A stretch of DNA of 64,000 bases from Daphnia pulex (taxonomy: Eukaryota > Arthropoda > Branchiopoda > Diplostraca > Daphniidae), in NCBI RefSeq assembly GCF_021134715.1, contig NC_060020.1:2790001-2854000 (forward strand), read 5' to 3'. The position numbers were made by a program, and so were the translations under genes. Under the pieces are notes generated by a model that worked only from the letters and a program-made list of their open reading frames with translations, was not told where the DNA came from and ran no database searches. Shown here in pieces: positions 37,735 to 50,191 of this stretch. The stretch's first letter is position 1. Each line of letters opens with the position of its first letter.

Positions 37735-40700
37735 ATGGAGGTCGAGCAACGGTTCCCAAGGATGCAGCTGGTGAGAAAAGCCGCTGAACAGTACCAGCGA
37801 CTTATCATGGATTGCACTCGACCTACTCTGGCCATCCACCAGCAGCAGGTAAAAAGCGAAAAGAAAACCCAAAATTCAATTCCCTTAGAGAAAAAAAAAA
37901 TATCAATCGCAACAGATAAGAGCCGATTGAATTTCTCAAAATGTAAAGAGAAGAAAATGTGTACAAGTAAATTTAATCTGAGAGCTAGAAAAGATCGAGG
38001 ACAAGTTTTTGTTGGGTGTCCGTGACAGTCAATGACAATCAATTGATCTTACTCAATCTGTTAGATAACAGTTTGTCCTTCTTCTTCTTCTTCTTCTTCT
38101 TCTTATCTTTTTATCTCTTTATACTATACAGTGCCATAAAAATCCGACCATACACAGGCACTGTGGCCACTTCTTTTGACACCATTCAAAAGTATGAAAC
38201 CAAAGCTCTTTGCAAGTGACAAGAAAGAACTGTGAGGGACTTTAGGGAGGACTGAAAAGCCCTTTGATTATTATCTTTGATAAGCTTGGCGTGACGTTTT
38301 TCGGGGCGTCTTCGTTTCTATTCTCCTCCTCCTCCTCAATGCAGAAATGCGATTCGACACAGTTTTTTTTTTCGCGAAATTCTTTTTTTTTCCTTTTTTA
38401 TTGTTTGAATGTTTTATAAAGTGCGACCGGCTCCAAGAAAAATTGACAGCAGGGGGTAACGCAAAAAGTGGCGGGCCTTGTTTTGCAATGCAAATTCTTT
38501 GATCGACTGTCTGGCGAGCCAAAAATAAAAAAGGGGAAAAGAAAAAAGTAACAACCGCAACTCTTTTTTTGGGAGTTTGTTGTATAACGACGTTTTCATT
38601 CAATACAAACTGGCGGATGTGAAGGCAAATTGCATCGTCTACACTACGCTGCGTAGAATCTTCTTCTTCTTTTTTTTCTCTATTTGCATCTCGTCAATGA
38701 GTTATGCACCTGCCGCAGAGCCGAAAGGTTTGCGCGGCGGCAACAACGGGTGGGCGGTTGTGTTTTTTTCTTTCTTTCCTGCGTAGCTCATTCACGTTCA
38801 GATGATGATGATGATGATCGGTTTGGTGGTGATCGGATGCGAATGAATGAACGAATGAGGAAGAGAAAGGGCAACAACGTCAACAACTCGCCTGTTGGAT
38901 GAGTGAATGAATGGAGTGTTTGATTCTTCTCTTTTCCCAGGACCCTGGAACTAATCCTGGGACATCTCGCAGCCCTATCTGTCCTCTATTGTTCAGAAAC
39001 TTGTTGTTTTTTCTTGTCGTTATCCTCTCTCTTTCTCAGCGTCTTTTTTGTTTTATTTGCCTTTTATCAGATGCCATCTCTTGTTCTCTCTTATGTGTTG
39101 GAATATGGGCGATCCTCTAACTGGTTATTTCCAATTCCATGGCGAATGAATGGGCTGCTGCCTCACAGGGTCGCACTCAAACTTCGCCGCTTGATTTTTG
39201 GTTTCTTCTTTTTTTTTCCTTCATCCATCCCTAGACCCGAGCCCATCATTCTTTATAGTGGGAGGGAAAGCTCTGAAGGAGCGATACTCGTTGCTAGACG
39301 AAAAAGAGAGAGAGAGAGGAAAAAAACCTTATCTCTTGTGGTCTTTTGTCTGTTGGCCCTGAGTCGCCATGTTTTCGGAGACCGAGGGCGTCGTCGTCTT
39401 CTTCTTGTCGTGTCTGTGCGTCTCCATTTTCGAAAAATGTAAAAAAAACCTTATTTCTTTAGTCTTTTCTCGCAAAAAAAGGAGGTTGATGATTGGCACG
39501 ATGCCAACTGAATGTCGCACTATTTAGCCGACGCTCTTTTGTCTTTACCACGTTCTCGCGTGCTCCAAAAATGGAAGATGAGTTATTTAAAAAAATAAAT
39601 TGGGAAGAGGATGATTACTATTTATTTTTGTTTTTTCTAGCTTCTCTCTCTCTCTCTCTTATACGTTTGTTTCTTTTAAATGATGTTATTAAGGACAATC
39701 AAAATTAATGTCTCTCTCTGATCGTCCTTGCCCTGCTTCGGGCCCTGTCTACCGAACAATTCCGTCTATCTTCTGTTTTCTATTTTCTTATTCGTTCTCC
39801 TTTTTCATCTTGTTGCCGTTATTATTATTATTTTTCTCTTTTTTTTGCTGAACGATGTCTTGACCAAGCAGGCCAACACGTCTGCCATTTTGTTCGGGTC
39901 ACGTAGACGTAGACATTCATTCAAACATATTTTTTTTCGACCCTTTTTATTTATTTGGTACCCTTCTTTCTTTTTTTGGCATTTTTTGGTTCATCGTAAA
40001 CATTTTTTATAGTATAGCTTCCCATTTCATCACCGCCAACGTATATGCTGCAGATAACGACGTTGATAATTTGGCTTTTTTTTGCCGTTAACGTCATTTA
40101 TTTGCAGTCATTCAAAGTTAAATAACGCCGGGAATCGTATTGCTTATTTCCCTTTTTTCGAGACTTGAATGTGAACCATATGGATTGTAAAAAAAAAAAA
40201 AGTAAAAGTGGGCATTACAACAATAATACTCTTACAACTGCTGCTGATAACCCGTCGAGATATCGGACCCTCTATCCGCACCATGTCGTTTTGGATGGTC
40301 CACTTGTTTCTCGCCGTCGGGAGACGGGTCGTGTGGTAATACTGTGTAACCTTCATTAGATGAGATAGCGAGACCAACGGATAGGGCCTCCTCTTAGACT
40401 TTTTGTAAAAATATTGATCGTTAATATCGTCAACCGCTGGAAAAGTACACAGGCGGTTTTAGAATTTCTTTTGATTTTTTTTTTAATTATCATTTTTATT
40501 TGTTTTTTTCTTTCTTATCCATTTCCAAAGTCACTGATGAAATGAGAGAAACAAATTCCATTTTGTAAATTTTTGGGTTTCGACTGTCACGGGAACGGTC
40601 TGCCAACGCGATATGCTGCTTCCATTTTGACACCCAAATATCCGCTCGACACGGTTGTAATTTGGATCGACGGAATCAGGTCTCGTGATGAATCGAGATT

Positions 40701-43700
40701 AGCCAGTCACCAGATATCGAATATGGAAGTTGTTGGCCCCGGCTCTTGGCTATAGGCTGGGCTACGTGCCCGGTGCACGAGAACTGGATCGCTGTGGCAA
40801 CACTTTCGACACGTTTCATTGACGGTTGAAAGATTTTTGACCCTAGCTGCGACACAACATCTGACCGGTAGGTGGAAATATGCGTCGCAAAAAAAAAACA
40901 CAAACAAACGTGATCACGTTGGGCGTCGTTTACTGCGCAGCCAGGTTTCCCCACCGACGGCAGCGTCGCCGTCTCACATTGGTCCCACCCAATTTTGTTT
41001 TACGGTTACACACAACAAACAAAAGAAAGAATGACGAGCCAAACAGATTTTGAAAGACTATTCTCGTCGAAATCGTGAATTGTGTGAGGAGAAAAAAAAA
41101 CCCGACAGGGTGGCGACGGAAGGCAGTCAGCGGACGGCGGGTGGAAGTGTCGTTGTCCCCGAACATGTGTGGAAAACACACTTTTCCCTTTCTATCCAAA
41201 ATGACTGTTGCTCCTATTTTTTTATTTTTTGTTTTTTCATTCCGGCTGTTTGGTGACGTACGCAAATGTGAGGGCGCGTAGCGTACATCCGCTTATGCAC
41301 ATATGGCACTTGTAAATAGAAACTATGTCAGGGATGGGTGGGGGTTATCACACCCACCCGACAATCCACTGTCAACATGTGAGCACTTGATAAGACGAAA
41401 TCGATAACGTTTCAAACCAAAAAGAATGTATTTGATTTTGTTTAATATTTTTTTGTTTCTTTGTTGTCGTTTGCGGATGTAGACGGTCCGCGATGCGAAC
41501 GGATCGACGACGAGTATCCAGCAGAACATCAAGCAGCGAGTCGCAGGAGGCACCGCCAGCAAGCACAGCATAGTCAGCCTCAGGAAATGGCGGCCGAGTA
41601 GGAACGGATTCAAATCATCATCTGGCGGCATCGCAGCCAGCGCAACGACGACCTCAACATCGACGACACACAGCAAAGCGGAGAGCAACGGCATCGACAA
41701 TCCAGCCGCTTCCGGACGTCCCACCTGTTACCACGGCGACATGACAATGTTGCAACTTCTCGCTTTCGTAATTAACTCTTTTATTTATTTTTCTCTCTCT
41801 CTCTTTGCTTTTCTTATTTTGGTTAGAATGTTTGTAATAGCGACGGCCACGTCAATCTTGTAATCTTTTTGGGGGGTCCGGGTCCGACTGGTTAAGTTTC
41901 ATTGACGTCATTGGAGGGATCAAAATTTCCACTTCTAACTGATAGGCTCATTTCCTGGACAACTGACTGACCATTCCATTTCACTTGTGACTTTTCCTCT
42001 TTACGTAAACGACCGGCGGCATGCGTACATTAGCGTCATCCCGTTGCCACTGTACTTGGTCGTCAACTTACAACTGGGGGCCGGATAAAGAGTCGTTTTT
42101 TTTCCCGCCTTCTAAAATTATCCTGTGGGATCGGTCGACCAGTTTAATCAGTTGCCGACCGATTTTTATGATTTTGGACGATATAATTTCTGCGATATGA
42201 GAGAAATCCCGGTCCCATTAATGTCCAGCATTTGCCGTGGTCGTCATTATGAGTATCCACTTTGGTGACGTCATTGGTGTAACCGGCCCTTATCAAACAA
42301 TGTCCACTCTTCTTGATGAGCGAGTGGCCATTTAGGACTCACCCCTAGCGGCAGTGCTGGTCGTTTGTTGGGTTCATCTCGTAATAGTTGGTTGCGTCAC
42401 CCCCGGGCGGATTATATCCTTTGTTCATCATTCGTATTACGACAAGAATAACCAAGGGGCTTGCCATGGATGGACGCCGGACGTTCTGCTGCACACTCTA
42501 GCGATGCCGGTACAGTACAATCCACGATAAAATGACAATTCTCAGTGGAATCCCGAGTGAAGACGTCGCCGGACCGTGGCGAAAATGCGTTTCCGCGTTT
42601 CCGCATTGTACTTTGGTGAAAAATAAAAAAACTGAAGGTTTTATAGTAAAAACCCCAAAAGAAAGGAAGATAGAAAATCCAAGGGGAAGCATTTTTCAAA
42701 TTGAATTGAGAATCACACACAAAAAAAAAGAAAGGAAAAAGAACAAAACAAAAGAAAATGAAAGAAATAGAACGAGAATCACAAGTGTTTCGGTTTGCGG
42801 TTAACGTTCATTTTCCTTCTGCATTCTTTTCTTTCTTTTTTTTTCCCGTTCTTCCTCTCGACTGGGATTGAAACGATTTGTATATAGTTTTATATTGGAC
42901 CAGCCCCTACTTTTTTTTTGCCTTCTTCTTCTTCTCGGGTCTGCGGTTTTCATTTCAATTTGCGGTGTATACGCGAGTCTATACGTACGTGCGCTATGTG
43001 TTAGTGTGTCATTTTGACGAGCCTTGTTACCGCGCCCAGAATTATATTTGTCCCATTTCTTTTCTTCTTTTTCAAATTTTTATTTGTTTTTTGTTGTTTT
43101 TTTTATTATTTCTTCTCATGGTCTCGTTCTGGTTCTCTTTTTTGAGGTTAATTGAAAATCGGATAAGTATTTCTTTAGAGATTTTAACGATTATGATTGA
43201 ATCTGAAGGTTGGAAGAAACCAGCTGAAGACGAAAAAGGCACAGTTTTTTATTGTTAATTTTTTTGAAATTTTGTTTGAATGATTTAGAATGCGCTGGAT
43301 CTGTCGGCGCCGGCCACCGACGTCCTGTTGAAGAACCGGCGCTCGTCGTGGGTTCAGCTGTCCGGCCACCCCGGTTCGTTTGCTCCGGCCGGCCTGGGCA
43401 CCCTGTGGAAGAAGCAAGGGGCCGACAACAACGAACAGGTTGTTTATGAGGCGCTCATGAAGGACTCTGCCAGCGATATCGTTCCCAAGTATTACCGCGA
43501 CGTCAGCTACCAAGGCGAAAGTAATTTTTTTTTTCGCAGTCTTTTTTCTCATTCTCTTTCGTCTCCTTGTACCTTATCGGCCCTGCCTCTGCAGGGGGCA
43601 TCCGGCCGGAACGGCAGAGCAATTAATAATGTCAAGTTTCCACACATTCCACAAAGTAACGGTCGAGTTTTTTCCTTCTTTCTAACAAGAAACGTAAAAG

Positions 43701-45097
43701 GGGATAAAATAATTTGAGGAAAAACACACAAAAAGACCGACGATGTTGGTGGGCAGTTGAAATTCCTTCGCTAACGACATGATTCCGAAAGTGAATAACG
43801 TAGAATTTTTTCTCTTTTTCTTTTTGTTGTTGTCTGTCTGGTGCAGGCTTCATTGAAATGCAAGACTTGTTGCACGGCTTCACCGATCCCAACGTCATCG
43901 ACATCAAAATGGGAACGCGGACATTTCTCGAATCGGAAGTGACCAACACAACAGCTCGATCGGATCTCTATCAAAAGGTACACCCACACGCGCATTCCAT
44001 TGGATAATACCTGAAAGCTACTGAACCATATTCACTTGAATCGAATGAATTCTTATCAAATACCGAACCCATCGGTTCCCGTCTGACATGTAACTATTTT
44101 TGTTTTCTTTCTTTTCTAATTCAGATGGTGAAAGTCGACCCCAGTGCGCCGACCAAAGAGGAAAATGAATTGCAAGCCGTCACCAAGTTGCGCTACATGA
44201 CGTTCCGCGAACAGCAGAGTTCTTCTTGCAGTCTTGGATTTCGCATCGAAGCCATTAAAGTAAGTCTCATTTGATTAGGTTCCATTGCGACATCATGAGA
44301 GTATCTTATGGTGGCATTGGCTAATTCGAGCCGATTGGTAATGGGAAATTTTGTTTTTTTCTTTTGTTGCCCAATTGCAGTTCCAAGGAAAGCCGCCCGT
44401 CAACGATTTGAAAACGGTGCAGACCCGTGAAGCCGTCCAGTCGATGCTAGAAGTGTTTGTCGGCCGGGGTCGTCCTAGTGTCAAAAAGGAGCTTATCACT
44501 CGGCTGAAGCATATCAGACAAAAGTTTCAGGAATCGTCTTATTTCCAAACGCATGAGGTAAATGCTGTGCCAAATATGCCGTGTTGTTCCAACATGGCCA
44601 AAAAAATCTCTGGCCGACCATAACTCTAAAACATTCTCTCTTTCTTTCTTTATTTTTTTCTCCTCCTCCTCCTCTCCGAAAACGCTTGTGTGGCAATGGC
44701 GGTGCCATTTATAGGTTGTCGGCAGCAGTATTCTGATCATTTACGACAGCCAACACGTTGGTGCCTGGGTGATCGATTTCGCCAAAACTCTTTCGCTGCC
44801 CGATGGTCTGACCGTCACTCACCGTCAGCCCTGGCAACAGGGCAATCACGAAGAGGGCTGGCTCACGGGTATCGATAACCTCATTCGGGTAATAAAAAAA
44901 AGGGAACATGCCACCCACAAGTAGCAGCTGTTATAGAATATGCAAATGATTTTGTTTTTTGCCTTGCCTTATTATTATTGTTATTGGCAATTTGTGTGTA
45001 ACTAACTCGTTCAATTTTTGGTCACGTGCAGGATATCGAGCCAATCGAGGCCCTTTATTGTGATGCCAATGCAAAAGAGACGCAATTGAAACGATAA
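37735..45097 (+). CDS. Ip3k: inositol 1,4,5-trisphosphate 3-kinase (437-residue isoform)
   Basis: Cytosolic kinase that phosphorylates Ins(1,4,5)P3 to Ins(1,3,4,5)P4, ending the IP3 calcium signal. Exons: 37735-37848, 41483-41767, 43289-43520, 43847-43977, 44125-44259, 44381-44557, 44715-44888 and 45032-45097, all GT/AG and phase-consistent. The catalytic domain starts near residue 134: [11 protein letters not shown] (150-160), the family signature PxxxDxKxG as PNVIDIKMG (225-233), GSSILIIYD (361-369) and the metal-binding IDFA (378-381). The basic LRKWRPSR stretch near residue 71 could be a calmodulin site (inference). The N-terminus is variable: this start ([10 protein letters not shown]) is one of several first exons that join in phase to 41,483. 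The intron 37,849-41,482 contains a CTT repeat and no exon I can support, and 41,768-43,288 carries two CRE sites. The length resembles the shorter insect IP3Ks. Confidence 0.95.
38077..38103. repeat. (CTT)n microsatellite
   Basis: A CTT trinucleotide run in the long IP3K intron, followed by further T-rich sequence. Confidence 0.8.
38128..38164. repeat. short hairpin resembling collapsed mariner-type ends
   Basis: ACAGTGCC (38,128-38,135) and GGCACTGT (38,157-38,164) are perfect inverted arms around 21 bases that include AAAAATCCGACC. The left part resembles Tc1/mariner terminal repeats, including the MITE at 5875 (CAGT, A-run, TCCGA). It may be a deletion remnant or a coincidence. Confidence 0.3.
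41903..41910. promoter_or_regulatory. palindromic CRE (TGACGTCA)
   Basis: Exact CREB/ATF site in the intron after the first shared IP3K exon. Confidence 0.4.
42266..42273. promoter_or_regulatory. palindromic CRE (TGACGTCA)
   Basis: Exact CREB/ATF site in the same IP3K intron, 363 bases from the preceding one. Confidence 0.4.
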
Positions 45098-45937
45098 ATT
45101 CGATTTGAAGAAATTTACCAATTTGGATGGAATGAAAGACAACAAGTTATTTTGCAACGAAATTCTCTCTCCATTATTTTTCTCTATTTTCCCATTTTTG
45201 TATTCCTTTTTTTTTAATTATTAGTTTTGTTTGATTCTGCTCCCCCCGCCCCCCTGATTTGTTCCGTACAAGCTCTTTTAACGGTTATGTAAATTGCGTT
45301 TGAATGGATCATGTCTTGATGATTGCCAATGATTGCGCGCGTGCATGAGTGAGTGCTTGAAAAATTTAGGATCCAAATTTGGAAGTTTTTGATTCTCCCT
45401 GCGTGTTATTATTTTTTTTTTTGGCCTAGAGGTTTTTGGAATCACCTTAAATATCCCCCACGACCTGTATTTTTTTACGTGTCTCCTACCATTGCGTGTG
45501 TGTTTTGTTTCCTCTTATCTCTCTCTTGTATATCGCTTGTGCCTCGAGACGTCCTTTTCTCGCCGTAACACACCTCAAGTTTATCGCCAAGGACCAAAAA
45601 AAGAAAGAAAGAACAGAAGAAAAAAAAAACGAAAAGAATCGAAACAAAACCAACAAAAAAATTACTAACAAAGAAAAAAAAATTCAATATCCAACAATCA
45701 TAGTCCAAATAACTACTACGAAAACAAAAAAAATATGTTGGAATATCTATTTCTATTACAGTGGAATATTTTGTGTTCCACATTTTCGTGTTGTATTTCT
45801 CCCACCTCACGAATGGTGTCCATCCGAGAGACGTGGCCATTCCTTTTTTTTCCCTTTTTTAGTTTGTGTTTTTTTTTTGTTTTGCGCGCGGCTTTAGTGT
45901 CATGAGTGGAATTGGATTGACGACGTTGACAAATAAA
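45098..45937 (+). other. IP3 kinase 3' UTR with polyadenylation signal
   Basis: T- and A-rich sequence after the stop, without coding potential. AATAAA at 45,932-45,937 is the likely polyadenylation signal, about 835 bases past the stop. Confidence 0.6.
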
Positions 45938-46045
45938 AAAGAAATTTCAGAAAATGTTTGAATGCTATTATGTTTATGTAGTGTAATCAATTGAATTCTT
46001 TATTTGTGCTACACGACTTGCGTCATCAGAAAAAGTACCCGACAG

Positions 46046-46098
46046 GCGACAATAGAACATGAAAATAATTAAAAAAATTATTGGAGTTCTATTGTCGC
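46046..46098. repeat. 13-bp perfect inverted repeat (hairpin)
   Basis: GCGACAATAGAAC (46,046-46,058) is the exact reverse complement of GTTCTATTGTCGC (46,086-46,098). The 27-base loop is AT-rich. The right arm is the first unit of the adjoining 21-bp repeat. Confidence 0.75.
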
Positions 46099-46275
46099 GT
46101 AGTGGAGTTCTACTGTCGGGCACTGGAGTTCTATTGTCGGGTATTTTTAATAATATTTAAAAAAGGAGTTCTTATGTCTTTGGAGTTCTACTGTCGCATA
46201 CAACGAAATTTTTAAAAACTATTTTTTAAAAATAAATAAAAATATTTGGGTTCTATTGTCGGTAGAGTTCTTCTG
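46083..46275 (+). repeat. 21-bp tandem repeat (GGAGTTCTATTGTCGGG) and diverged copies
   Basis: Three head-to-tail 21-bp units start at 46,083, 46,104 and 46,125 with only a few differences. Further degenerate copies of GAGTTCTAYTGTC occur at about 46,166, 46,181, 46,249 and 46,264, interrupted by A/T-rich spacers. No coding potential. Confidence 0.75.
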
Positions 46276-48262
46276 TCTTTGGAGTTACGGTCGCCATACC
46301 TCCAATAGATGGTGTCTCGTCGTTTTTCATGTTATGGCTGATTGGGCTGTTTGTCAAAATGTTTCTTAATTTTTTCTACGAAATCTACCGACTAATTCAT
46401 GGGTAAATTCAAGTTTATTTTTGTGCAACTTGTTTGTGATGTGATTTATTCCGTATCTGTGCTGGATCATCTTTCAAATTCCTCAATCTAACATGTAGCA
46501 AGGAACGGGAAAGGAAATAGTAGCATACAAGTAGCCTACCAATCCTACCACCAACTCTTTTATTAAAAATCGTCGTTCTGCTGAATTCATTATCCAGTTC
46601 ATACAGGTAAAAACCAATAATAACTTTGTAACTATTTTTTTTTAAACTCAGATTTAGTAAATATTTGTCTAATTATCAGCAGTTTCTATTGATCTTGGTA
46701 GGTCACTACTCGTCACTACCCCAGTGTGGACATGTTTGTTTTTCTGAACATGCTTTTAAATAATGCATTGGCGTACAAGTATTATTCTTCTTTCAGTTTT
46801 AAACTGCTGTTATCTGATGTCATAGATTGTATTTTCTGTCATAGGGAAGCTACGAAAAATATATCATCTAGGCCAAGGGTAATCTTCAGGTTTATTGCAG
46901 CAGCTTAAGAGAAGAATGTGAACAAATGCAGGGCACATACCAACATGTGTTGTATTTTTCTGAATGTTAAACACGCGAGCAGTAGGTAACCATTAACTTT
47001 AGTTTATTGGATAAATGTTGGAATATTTATTGACATATTTTTAGATTCAACATGACTAACTGTTTGATGCCAAAGTTAGTTGCCTAGTGGAACTCAACTC
47101 ACTGTACGTTCTCTAACACAGATAACTGGTGCTGTTGCCTTACAGCCACAGGCAGGAAAATGATTCTTTTCTTCAGAAAATTTTAAGTTTAATTTTTTGC
47201 GTTGACCCCCAACACTTTCTGTTAATATTATAGATTTTTATGTTGAACAAGTTAAAAGTCTGAAGAGCTAACTAAAAACTGTGTGTATTTGTGTCATAGG
47301 GAAAGCTGCTGGAGTAATCTGGTGTTCATGCACATTTGATTCATTTCGAGCCAGCCAGTGAAAGCCGAAAGACATGTCCAATTCAAGCTGAGCTGCTGCG
47401 TTCTGTCTGGAAGCAAGCAATCCAGCCGTTGCGCCGTTGAGTCATTTGAACAGGAATCTAATGGCTGTCAATAGGTGGCTGTCAAAAGTTGGCTGGAATG
47501 TCCACCAGGTACCGCCAGTGTCTTCAGGGACGCATTTCGGCCATTTTGTTCCAAGACGTAGCAGAAATTGGTTGTCGGTTGTGACGTTTCTCACGATGAA
47601 AATTGAAAGGTATTTATTGTTAATTTCCTACTGTTATTGAATGTAAAATGTTGATGTGAAAATTTACAGGTGATTTAGCATGTGGAAACCACTTTGCCAA
47701 GTCATTCAACTCAGACTTGGAAGTGCCTGTACATTGCCGAAATGGCGTGCCTCGTGTGTCTCGCTGTATGTTCTTAGGCGTATCATCTCATGCAACAGAA
47801 AAAAGTAATTATTTTGATCAAATGTCTTGCAAAAGTACCACAGATTTAACATTGACTTTAACAGATTTAACATGACTATAGAGTAGACCAATTTGCTACG
47901 CTACTATAGAAATTTTGAATACCTTGCCTTCGTAGGATTTTAGATATCAAAGTTATTCTGTTGGACTGCATGGTTTTCTGTTACTCTTTGTATTCTTTTG
48001 TTATAATAAGTATGCATGTGTACACAGTTGCGTCTCGAAAATAATTTTCTTTTCTCAAATAGGTATAACAAATACTTCTTTAACGCTGTGGGTTTCCTTG
48101 TTGCTGCCAAATGGTGAAAGGAAGAAGAGTACGAAGACGGATTGAACCATTGTGTTCAGCATGCGGTTGCAGTGTAATCCAGAAGTAGCTGTGATGGTGT
48201 TATCCTGAAATTGCTGTGCTGTTGTAGCTGAGCTGTTCCATCTGGGTTCCTGACTTGAAAAT
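46276..48262. other. AT-rich intergenic sequence, no supported gene
   Basis: No gene recognised. Two similar stretches reading TGTCATAGGGAA.GCT near 46,840 and 47,297 look like 3' splice sites, and a possible donor GAAAG|GTATTT occurs near 47,609, so a non-coding transcript is conceivable but unsupported. Confidence 0.4.
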
Positions 48263-48322
48263 TTTTGTGTTGTTGTTTGCCTGCCAGTATTTTGTGTTGT
48301 TGTTTGACTGCTAGTATTTTGT
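48263..48322. repeat. 27-bp direct repeat, two copies
   Basis: TTTTGTGTTGTTGTTTGCCT... at 48,263 recurs 27 bases later at 48,290 with two substitutions, followed by the start of a third copy. On the minus strand it would encode a Gln/Thr-rich repeat, but no gene context supports translation. Confidence 0.65.
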
Positions 48323-48993
48323 GTGTTCAAATAGTTTGATCTGTCGTCTTTTGAGTTTTCATTCAATCATGCAGTATACGACTGAGGCAACCTGATCAAT
48401 ATCAGGTTTGACACAGTCGAGAACTGCTAGATTAAAGAAGCTTTCTGCGCCAAACAAATAATAACTTGCACATAACTTGCATCATGTTATTATCGCGGTA
48501 GAGAAAGCGACAGGCCCCCCCCCCTGGGGGCCATAGGAAAAATAAATGTATGTAAATATTAAAAAATAAATTTTTGAAAGCAATAAAATATTCTGATGAA
48601 ATCTTTCGCGATAATTATTTAAAAACTTCGTGTAGGGGGAATTTTTTTAAATTTTTTTTCAAAAACAAAAGTCTGGACTTAGCAGAAATAATGGAAGGAG
48701 AACTTTGGATTTTTCAATAAAAATTGTTGGACTTTGAATTTTTAAATTATTAAAATATTTAAATGTAAACATAGTAAGTTTGAATTTTTATTGTTGTTTT
48801 GCAAGATCAATTGTTTAGAGTTTACATGGGACTCAGTAATATTTTCTCACATCACGAAATTATCAGCAGGAGGAAAGGTACTTAAGGAGAAAATAGAGAC
48901 ACACGTGATTTATCGATCAATCTTGTATTTCAGCAATATTTCAACACATTCAGTGATATACTTCAGAACTTCGTTGTATAGGTAGGAGCAACA
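48323..48993. other. AT-rich intergenic sequence
   Basis: Nothing gene-like. A C-run and G-run palindrome (CCCCCTGGGGG) lies near 48,520. Confidence 0.45.
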
Positions 48994-50113
48994 TTAAAGT
49001 GGTGACAAAGTCAGGAGAATTGCTGGTGTAATACATATGAACATCAGATGGTAGTAGTTTGGAGCAGGGTAATACTTAAAATCCTCGATGTAGTATAACA
49101 GGCAGCGTACGTGATTGAGTAATACGCGGCTTCTTTGGTGTACTGAGAGCTGCGGTGTTGTAGCTAGGTGTAGCGTAGGTCGTGGTGAAGTAGACTCGAG
49201 CATCAGTGTAGTGTTTAACGTAGAACGAAATAGCAGCTTCTGCGTAGCAAGTCGGGACTGCGTTGTGTAGATCGGGGTAGAGAAAAAGTTTGCCACTTCG
49301 GTGTAGTATTCGGCCGTTTTGGTGGAGAAAGCGGGAGCCTCGGTGTAGTAACTGAAAACAGAATAGTACTTAGGAAAATACGTGCAGTAAGTAGATGACA
49401 ACAGAGTAATACTTAGAACCTCGGTGTAGTAGGATGGGCAGAATACGTAATCATGTAGTGCTCCATCGCCTTGGTGGTGTAGTAACTCCAGGCAGCATAC
49501 GTCATCATGTAGTACTGTCGCCTTGGTGGTGCAGTAACTCCAGGCAGCATGCGTAGTCATGTAGTATTCCGTCGCCTAGATGGTGTAGTAACTCGGGACA
49601 GAGTAATACTTCGGGGCGTCAGTGTGGTGGCTCGGGGCAGCGTAGGTTGTAGTGTAGTACTTGAGCGCTTCGGTCTTGTAGGCCTCGGTGTAGTAGGCAG
49701 GGGCAGCATACATAGACGTGTAGTATTCCGGTGCCTCAGTAATGTAGTACTTGGGAACCTCGGTGTAGTACTCCGCCTCTCTGGTGATGTAACTCGGGGC
49801 AGAGTTATACTTCGGGATTCGGTGTAGCAACTCGGGGCATCATCAATTGTGGTGTAATACTCTGGAGCCTTGGTGGTGTAGTAAACGGTTGTTGCGTAGT
49901 AAGGCGGCAGCGTTGCGATTTGGCATCCGCCATTCCCCGGACACATCAGAACACCAGTGGTCGATACAACATCCAACAGCATACGACGCCTTAGTTAATT
50001 ACACAGTAAACAAATTCACACATAAATATTCAATAAAAACTTGCATTTAAACAATCAGAAAATAATTTGCTTAACTAGAAAAATTCCAAGTAAAGACAGT
50101 TTATTTACCCATG
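48994..50113 (-). pseudogene. decayed Tyr/Thr/Ala-Pro repeat protein gene
   Basis: The minus strand carries a degenerate repeat of the form AP-x-YYTEAPKYYTTTYAAP. The frame begins well near 49,982 (PPYYATTVYYTTKAPEYYTT), loses frame after APSCYTE near 49,825 by one missing base, continues in the next frame (VPKYYITEAPEYYTSMYAAP) to a TAG near 49,580, and resumes as ATEYYMTT followed by further 1- and 2-base shifts down to about 49,000. At least four disruptions break an otherwise continuous repeat, so an intact product is not encoded. A four-base first coding exon (ATGG|GTAAAT, 50,113-50,110) does not join in frame. The repeat style recalls Daphnia tyrosine-rich, cuticle-like proteins. Their function is unknown to me. 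Confidence 0.75.
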
Positions 50114-50191
50114 GTTGCGAACTGGCAATACGGTGAAGAAGGCAGATGGTGAGTGCGCTGCAGTTGTTGCCGTGTCGGAGATGCTCACTCG

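Noticed and set aside
43184..43552. Minus-strand 122-codon frame over an IP3K exon
   Set aside because: It is antisense to a confirmed catalytic exon (43,289-43,520).
49549..49982. Plus-strand open frames across the Tyr-rich locus
   Set aside because: They are antisense shadows of the repeat array. The minus-strand reading has the biased repeat composition and the promoter.
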